From assembly GCA_002353285.1 (NCBI GenBank), contig DEJJ01000014.1:1-9662 (forward strand): a DNA stretch of 9,662 bases, written 5' to 3'. Within the stretch, counting starts at the first letter, position 1, and each line of letters starts with the position of its first letter. The position numbers and the translations under genes are program-made. This DNA comes from Porphyromonadaceae bacterium UBA2751. Its GTDB lineage: Bacteria; Bacteroidota; Bacteroidia; Bacteroidales; Muribaculaceae. Below, one piece after another: positions 5,968-9,662 of the stretch. The notes under the pieces were generated by a model that did not search any database, was not told the DNA's origin, and saw nothing but the letters and a program-made list of their open reading frames with translations.

Positions 5968-6030
5968 TTGACTAGCATATTTTTCTCATGAAGATTTTGG
6001 CTCACATCAATGGCCAGGTCTTCAATTGAT

Positions 6031-6102
6031 GGCCCATTCGTCTATCGGCTAGGACGCAAGATTTTCATTCTTGAAAGAGCAGTTCGATTCTGCTATGGGC
6101 TA
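6031..6102 (+). tRNA. tRNA-Glu (anticodon UUC), second copy
   Basis: It is identical in all 72 bases to the copy at 5567-5638, with the same arms, the TTC anticodon, discriminator A and no encoded CCA. Only one flanking base (C) is shared beyond it, so the repeat ends exactly at the gene. It follows rpsT by 97 bases and is either read from the upstream promoter or from a poor promoter (TTG 5968-5970, AGATTTTG 5992-5999). The stretch just before it has an ATCAAT/ATTGAT inverted pair. Confidence 0.96.
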
Positions 6103-6111
6103 CATCACAAT

Positions 6112-6141
6112 GAGCGTTAAGTTCAACAAAACTTAACGCTC
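6112..6141 (+). terminator. Strong hairpin closing the tRNA/rpsT unit
   Basis: GAGCGTTAAGTT (6112-6123) and AACTTAACGCTC (6130-6141) form a perfect 12-bp stem with a 6-base loop CAACAA, ten bases after the second tRNA. The following bases TTAACTGCTT are only modestly T-rich, so intrinsic termination is likely but not textbook. Confidence 0.6.
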
Positions 6142-6243
6142 TTAACTGCTTAATGCCCATTGAGACACGATTGGTGCCTCGACTGCTTTTCGTCGGCCTT
6201 GCTAAGCAGGCCTTCGCTTGATTAGTGTGGTGCAACAAATCTT

Positions 6244-6314
6244 TTGCAGGTTGTTTGCCCATTAGTCTGGTTTTTTTTCAAATATTGGGGGGAGGATAGT
6301 CTGGCTTGCAGGTT
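6244..6314. repeat. Short direct repeats downstream of the serine hydrolase gene
   Basis: TTGCAGGTT occurs at 6244-6252 and 6306-6314, and TAGTCTGG at 6263-6270 and 6297-6304. A TTTGCCC also follows each TTGCAGGTT. The order differs between copies, which suggests a small decayed duplication around the 3' end of the gene. The rest of 6142-6319 shows no gene, apart from a GGCCT/AGGCC hairpin (6195-6212). Confidence 0.35.
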
Positions 6315-6319
6315 TAGTT

Positions 6320-7564
6320 TCATTTGCCCGTAATGAGACCTTCCTCAATGAGGATGCGTTCGATGGTGAGTTGCAGTGGCCAGCGGTCCACAGTGCTTTG
6401 GTTGGCGAGCATGATCACATTCACGCGACTGCGCTCATATTTTGCGGCATAGGCCTGGAAGCCGCCATTGTCGCCAGTGTGGTAAATTTTCACCTCCCGG
6501 CCAGGCGTCTTGTCAATGAACCAGCCGTAACCGTACCAGGTGTTGTCCCTGTTTTGATAACCACTCCACTTGCTCCCAGTCACCACCGTGTGAGGGGTAT
6601 AGGCCTGGCGCTTCGACGACTTCTTGACGATGATGTTGCGGCGCAGGGCGTTCTCCCAGCGCAGGAAGTCGCGTGTGGTGGTGTAGATGCCACCGTCGGC
6701 TTTGGTAGCGAAAAATGTTTCCTCGCCGTAGTCGCACTCGGCCCAGTGCACGCCATTACCGTCTACGTAGTCGTTCTCGGTTTTCTCGCGCTTCTTGCTG
6801 TAGTCACTGTCGCTGCCGCTCACTTCGGCATCCTCATTCACAATATAACCGTGTGCCATGTGTGCTATCTTGGCTTCGGGAGTGAAATACTGCACATTTT
6901 TCATCCCAGCGCGGTCAAAGAGATATTTCTTTTGGAAATCAACGAATTTCATTCCAGTTTTATTCTCAACGAGGAAATAGAACAGGTCGAAAGTAGGGTT
7001 GATGTACTCGTAATTGGTGCCTGGCTCGAAGTGCAGCTCAGTGAGGTCTTTCATGTATTGCACGCTCTGCTCGTCGGTGGCGGTGAGCATGAAGTTGCGG
7101 TCGCCGCGAGGACGGGCGTCGGGCACTCCCGAACTGTGGCTGAGCAGATGGCTAAGTTTTATTTTTTTCCAGATGTCGTGTTTGAGTTCGGGGAAGTAGC
7201 TTGCCACGCTGTTGTTGAGGTTAATCAGCCCCATCTCCTGCATCTTTAGGGTGCCAATGGCGGTGAACTGCTTGCTGATGCTGGCGATGTTGAATGCGGT
7301 GTTGCCGTCAATCTTCTCGCCAGTAGCCATGTCGGCTATGCCGATGCCCTTGTCATAGATAGCCTTGCCGTTCTTGGCTATGAGCAACGCAGCGCCTGGC
7401 GACTGTGGGTCGTAATGCGACTGCATCACCGAGTCAAGTCTTGCCTCCACACGCTTGAGGTTCACTGTCTTGATGCTGTTTCTTTTCGCTCTCTTGGCAC
7501 TTACGCCCATTAAGCAGCCAAGTGTCATCGCTATAATCATTATAATCTTTATTTTTGTTCTCAT
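6320..7564 (-). CDS. Exported serine hydrolase, class C beta-lactamase/PBP (S12) family
   Basis: A penicillin-binding-protein-fold hydrolase, probably periplasmic, acting on D-Ala-containing peptides, peptidoglycan or other amide/ester bonds. The natural substrate cannot be told from the sequence. The 414-residue protein starts with a signal peptide (about 1-23, ending VSA). The active-site motifs are S-I-S-K with Ser95 and Lys98, Y-I-N at 187-189, and HTG at 362-364 in place of KTG, which is common in this family. HLLSHSSGVPD (139-149) is also typical. A charged Asp/Glu/Lys-rich insertion at about 243-285 (SGSDSDYSKKREKTEND) is not part of the core fold. It is divergent from porX and has a TATATTTG box. 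True beta-lactamase activity is possible but is not implied, because most such Bacteroidales proteins are annotated only as serine hydrolases. Confidence 0.88.
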   Translation of the reverse strand: MRTKIKIIMIIAMTLGCLMGVSAKRAKRNSIKTVNLKRVEARLDSVMQSHYDPQSPGAALLIAKNGKAIYDKGIGIADMATGEKIDGNTAFNIASISKQFTAIGTLKMQEMGLINLNNSVASYFPELKHDIWKKIKLSHLLSHSSGVPDARPRGDRNFMLTATDEQSVQYMKDLTELHFEPGTNYEYINPTFDLFYFLVENKTGMKFVDFQKKYLFDRAGMKNVQYFTPEAKIAHMAHGYIVNEDAEVSGSDSDYSKKREKTENDYVDGNGVHWAECDYGEETFFATKADGGIYTTTRDFLRWENALRRNIIVKKSSKRQAYTPHTVVTGSKWSGYQNRDNTWYGYGWFIDKTPGREVKIYHTGDNGGFQAYAAKYERSRVNVIMLANQSTVDRWPLQLTIERILIEEGLITGK

Positions 7565-7586
7565 CGTTTGTTGGTATTTTATCTTG

Positions 7587-7594
7587 CAAATATA
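7587..7594 (-). promoter_or_regulatory. Serine hydrolase promoter -7 element
   Basis: Minus-strand 7594-7587 reads TATATTTG, fitting TAnnTTTG, with the expected start near 7580 and a leader of about 16 bases. No clear -33 element is seen at 19-21 bases. It is back-to-back with the porX promoter within 113 bases. Confidence 0.5.
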
Positions 7595-7625
7595 CTTAAA
7601 AAAATTGATGTTCGCGTTTTCTCTC

Positions 7626-7656
7626 TTTTTTAGTTCATTAGAAATTTGTATCTTTG
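7626..7656 (+). promoter_or_regulatory. porX promoter
   Basis: TATCTTTG at 7649-7656 matches TAnnTTTG. The T-run at 7626-7631 stands where the -33 TTTG should be but lacks the G. The start is expected near 7663, giving a leader of about 15 bases with an A-rich AAAACGGAAATAACT before the ATG. Confidence 0.6.
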
Positions 7657-7677
7657 TGACATAAAACGGAAATAACT

Positions 7678-9222
7678 ATGAACAAAGAATTGATTTTATG
7701 GGCCGACGATGAGATAGATCTGCTCAAGCCACACATCCTTTTTCTCAAGAACAAAGGATACGAGGTCGACACCGTGACCAACGGACGTGATGCACTCGAC
7801 GCAATGACTTCGCGCAACTATAATCTCATCATCCTCGATGAGAACATGCCTGGCATCAGTGGGCTCGAGGCTCTGCAACAAATCAAGATCTCACAACCCA
7901 ATGTGCCTGTCATCATGATTACAAAGAGCGAGGAGGAGAACATCATGAACCAAGCAATAGGTAGCCAGATTGCCGACTATCTCATCAAGCCTGTCAACCC
8001 AATGCAGATTCTGCTTTCTATCAAGAAGAACCTGCACAGCGAAGCCCTCGTGGCGCAAAAGGCCACTAGCGACTATCAGCAGGAGTTCATGAAAATCAGT
8101 CAAATGATTGGCCAGGCTCAAACCATCGACGACTGGTACGACCTCTATTCAACTCTGGTGCGATGGGAACTCACTCTCTCGAGTGCCGACACCAGTATGG
8201 TCGAAATGCTCAAGATGCAGAAGACCGAGGCCAACGGCATGTTTGCTAAGTTCGTCAAGCGAAACTACGAGGGGTGGTTCGATTCCGAGGAGCACCCTCT
8301 GCGCAGCAACGAGATTTTCAAGACTCACATCTTCCCATTGCTCGACGAGGGCGAGAAGGTGTTCTTTATCGTTATTGACAATTTCAGGCTCGACCAGTGG
8401 AAGATGATTAGCCCTCTCTTGAGCGATTATTTCAATGTCGATGAGGATGGACTCTACACTTCAATACTGCCCACGGCAACGCAATATGCACGCAACGCCA
8501 TCTTCTCGGGGCTGCTGCCAGTCGATATCGAGAAAATGTTCCCAGAGCTTTGGGTCGATGAGGATGAGGAGGAAGGAAAGAACGTGAACGAGGCACCGCT
8601 CATCAGCACAATACTCGAGCGCTATCGCAAGCACTACAAGTTTTCTTACAATAAACTTAACGACTCCACAGCAGGGGAGAGGGTGCTGCAAAACTTTGCT
8701 GCCCTATTTAAGAACGACCTCAATGTGATTGTTTTCAACTTTGTCGACATGATGTCGCACCAGCGCACCGAGTCTAAAATGATTCGTGAACTTGCCAACA
8801 CCGACGAGGCCTACCGCTCGCTCACTGTGTCGTGGTTCAAGAACTCCTATGCCTTCGAAATTTTCAAGCTTATTGCCCAGCGAGGTGCCAAAGTGGTAAT
8901 CACTACCGATCATGGCACCATCAAGGTCGACAATGCTGTGAAGGTGATTGGCGACCGAAACACTAATACCAACCTCCGCTACAAGGTGAGCAAGAACCTG
9001 AGCTACAATCCCAAGCAGGTTTTCGAAATTAAGTACCCAAAGCGGGTGGGATTGCCAAGCCCTAACGTTTCTTCCACCTACATCTTCGCTACCAACCGCG
9101 ACTTCTTCGCCTATCCCAACAACTACAACTACTACGTTCAGTACTTCCGCGACACTTTCCAGCACGGAGGCATCTCAATGGAAGAAATGCTAATACCAAT
9201 CGTTACACTTTCGCCCAAGTAG
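7678..9222 (+). CDS. porX: PorX-type response regulator with PglZ domain
   Basis: Two-part regulator: a receiver domain (1-120) joined by a helical linker (about 125-215) to a PglZ alkaline-phosphatase-superfamily domain (about 225-514). The receiver has acidic residues Asp10/Asp11, phospho-acceptor Asp54 (ILDENMPG), Thr82 and Lys104 (LIKP), so phosphorylation should work. The PglZ part keeps the zinc-site pattern: Asp234 (VID), Thr266/Thr268 as candidate nucleophile in LPTATQYARN, Asp357 and His361 (FVDMMSH), Asp411-His412 (TTDHG) and His496. In Porphyromonas gingivalis PorX, with PorY and SigP, activates type IX secretion genes, and its PglZ domain is a zinc phosphodiesterase acting on cyclic oligonucleotides. 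The length (514 versus about 518) fits. No kinase or type IX gene lies in the window. PorX also occurs in Bacteroidetes without type IX secretion, so the regulon here is unknown. Confidence 0.93.
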   Translation: MNKELILWADDEIDLLKPHILFLKNKGYEVDTVTNGRDALDAMTSRNYNLIILDENMPGISGLEALQQIKISQPNVPVIMITKSEEENIMNQAIGSQIADYLIKPVNPMQILLSIKKNLHSEALVAQKATSDYQQEFMKISQMIGQAQTIDDWYDLYSTLVRWELTLSSADTSMVEMLKMQKTEANGMFAKFVKRNYEGWFDSEEHPLRSNEIFKTHIFPLLDEGEKVFFIVIDNFRLDQWKMISPLLSDYFNVDEDGLYTSILPTATQYARNAIFSGLLPVDIEKMFPELWVDEDEEEGKNVNEAPLISTILERYRKHYKFSYNKLNDSTAGERVLQNFAALFKNDLNVIVFNFVDMMSHQRTESKMIRELANTDEAYRSLTVSWFKNSYAFEIFKLIAQRGAKVVITTDHGTIKVDNAVKVIGDRNTNTNLRYKVSKNLSYNPKQVFEIKYPKRVGLPSPNVSSTYIFATNRDFFAYPNNYNYYVQYFRDTFQHGGISMEEMLIPIVTLSPK

Positions 9223-9245
9223 CCCCTGTTCACTTCTGGCAGCTG

Positions 9246-9276
9246 CCGTCGCCACCCCAGTGCGGTCTGTTTTTTT
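9246..9276 (+). terminator. Probable porX terminator
   Basis: A modest stem (CGC 9250-9252 with GCG 9262-9264, extended by AC/GT around a CCCA loop and G-U pairs outside) is followed by TCTG and a run of seven T (9270-9276). The palindrome GGCAGCTGCC at 9238-9247 just upstream could compete or add to it. The placement 24 bases after the porX stop makes a terminator plausible. Confidence 0.45.
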
Positions 9277-9280
9277 GATA

Positions 9281-9312
9281 TTGCTTATATATATAATAAG
9301 GTGTTACCTTTG
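9281..9312 (+). promoter_or_regulatory. Promoter in the right-end intergenic region
   Basis: TACCTTTG at 9305-9312 matches TAnnTTTG exactly, and TTG at 9281-9283 lies 21 bases upstream in an AT-rich tract (TTATATATATAATAA). Transcription would begin near 9319, inside or next to a GTGC/GCAC hairpin (9317-9330), and run right through the repeats towards a gene outside the window. Confidence 0.6.
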
Positions 9313-9356
9313 CCCCGTGCACCTCAGCACAGGAGCCCCTTGACATACTGCCACCC

Positions 9357-9389
9357 ATGAAAAAAACAAAAACTGTCCCACCACCCTGA
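9357..9389 (+). other. Ten-codon ORF, possible leader peptide
   Basis: ATG at 9357 opens a short frame, MKKTKTVPPP, ending in TGA at 9387-9389. It starts about 38 bases after the predicted transcription start. The three terminal prolines directly before the stop would slow ribosomes, as polyproline stretches need EF-P. The stop codon is itself the first TGA of the TGAGTCA array. This is suggestive of a leader peptide but could be chance; no ribosome-binding evidence is visible beyond an A-poor upstream region. Confidence 0.2.
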
Positions 9390-9475
9390 GTCACTTGAGT
9401 CAGTTGAGTCAGTTGAGTCAGTTGAGTCACCTGAGTCAGGTGAGTCACCTGAGTCAGGTGAGTCACCCGAGTCAG
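9386..9475. repeat. Ten tandem 9-bp units, core TGAGTCA
   Basis: Ten head-to-tail units of nTGAGTCAn occupy 9386-9475. Units 1-9 keep TGAGTCA without change; unit 10 reads CGAGTCA. Only the first and last base of each unit vary, and units 5-9 alternate so that TCACCTGA and TCAGGTGA flank a central G, forming nested near-palindromes. The segment can fold into long alternative hairpins on either strand. The 9-base period keeps a frame open on the minus strand (Asp-Ser-rich), but that frame lacks any known protein features. Confidence 0.95.
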
Positions 9476-9492
9476 CTGAAACAATAATTACA

Positions 9493-9550
9493 GTGCGAAG
9501 CACCACTATAATTTTAGCACGGAGTGCCATAATTTCAACTCCACAGGAGT
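9493..9550. repeat. Three consecutive triloop hairpins in AT-rich DNA
   Basis: GTGC-GAA-GCAC (9493-9503), GCAC-GGA-GTGC (9517-9527) and ACTCC-ACA-GGAGT (9538-9550) each have a perfect stem and a 3-base loop. They are spaced 24 and 21 bases apart and separated by similar AT-rich linkers (CTATAATTTTA, CATAATTTCA); a further ATAATTACA precedes the first. The pattern is regular enough to be a structured RNA or protein-binding element, but I do not recognise a family. Confidence 0.7.
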
Positions 9551-9560
9551 GGCCCCCACC

Positions 9561-9630
9561 GATTTCTAGATTTCCTAGCAATTCCTAGTAATTCCTAGTA
9601 ATTCCTAGCAATTCCTAACAATTCCTCTGA
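9561..9630. repeat. Tandem 10-bp repeat, consensus ATTCCTAGTA
   Basis: Seven consecutive decamers start at 9561: GATTTCTAGA, TTTCCTAGCA, ATTCCTAGTA twice, ATTCCTAGCA, ATTCCTAACA and ATTCCTCTGA. The middle five are close to exact; the ends have drifted. The 10-base period matches about one DNA helical turn, so the copies all present the same face. CCTAG is also close to the palindrome CCTAGG. Confidence 0.92.
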
Positions 9631-9632
9631 TT

Positions 9633-9659
9633 CCACATCCCCCCCCGGCCCCCGTGTGG
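9633..9659. repeat. C-rich tract inside a 5-bp inverted repeat
   Basis: CCACA (9633-9637) and TGTGG (9655-9659) flank eight C, two G and five C. On the minus strand this is a G5-CC-G8 tract. The structure ends just at the window edge, so its full form is not visible. Nothing coding is seen here. Confidence 0.5.
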
Positions 9660-9662
9660 TCC

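Noticed and set aside
5567..6102. Genomic island integrated at tRNA-Glu
   Set aside because: Although identical tRNA copies flank the segment like att sites, the cargo is only rpsT, a core gene, with no integrase.
6065..6262. 65-codon minus-strand frame overlapping the second tRNA-Glu
   Set aside because: It runs antisense into the tRNA and across the strong hairpin at 6112-6141; no protein features.
6371..7249. Plus-strand 292-codon frame opposite the serine hydrolase
   Set aside because: Antisense shadow; the minus-strand protein has a signal peptide and all S12-family motifs.
9386..9475. Eukaryotic AP-1 binding sites (TGAGTCA)
   Set aside because: The 7-mer is identical to the AP-1 site, but the DNA is clearly bacterial, so the likeness is coincidental.
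9324..9581. Minus-strand 85-codon frame rich in Asp-Ser repeats
   Set aside because: The repeat has a 9-base period, so any frame without a stop in the unit stays open; the start is inside the 10-bp array and no family is seen. It is treated as repeat DNA, not a gene.
9386..9630. CRISPR array
   Set aside because: Units of 9 and 10 bases are contiguous with no unique spacers, and no cas genes are present.

Overview
The window looks like a chromosomal segment of a gut-type Bacteroidales bacterium. A Muribaculaceae or Prevotella relative is my guess; family level is inference. The evidence is the repeated Bacteroidetes -7 promoter motif TAnnTTTG ahead of most genes, A-rich ribosome-binding regions instead of strong Shine-Dalgarno sites, a PorX-type response regulator, the long Bacteroidetes form of MetK and a RecO of that phylum. 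Most of the window is core genome, with a few accessory features.

Layout. Positions 1-300 hold no intact gene, but contain a short minus-strand remnant of an Rhs/YD-repeat protein (134-253) and small hairpins. A promoter near 313-344 leads into a long 5' leader of metK (490-1779). This leader carries a SAM-II-class riboswitch aptamer (376-427). Downstream of it, 456-492 can pair either with the aptamer or with the metK start codon. A bidirectional terminator (about 1796-1848) separates metK from three minus-strand genes: ychF (2962-1862), a secreted tannase-like esterase (4630-3029) and recO (5409-4684). Divergent from recO, a consensus promoter drives tRNA-Glu(UUC), rpsT and a second, identical tRNA-Glu(UUC) (5567-6102), closed by a 12-bp hairpin. 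A secreted SxxK serine hydrolase (7564-6320, minus) converges on that unit. It is divergent from porX (7678-9222, plus), a receiver-PglZ regulator.

The last 440 bases contain no convincing gene. They hold a likely porX terminator, a good plus-strand promoter, a ten-codon ORF, ten 9-bp TGAGTCA units, three triloop hairpins, a 10-bp ATTCCTAGTA-type array and a C-rich tract. This looks like a leader or a repeat-rich intergenic element belonging to whatever lies beyond the right edge.

Functionally, metK makes S-adenosylmethionine and is probably shut off by its own product through the riboswitch. ychF, recO, rpsT and the tRNAs are housekeeping genes. The tannase-like esterase and the serine hydrolase are exported enzymes, and the first suggests contact with plant polyphenols. 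The most original observation is the three-way base-pairing choice in the metK leader. The repeat cluster at the right end comes second.
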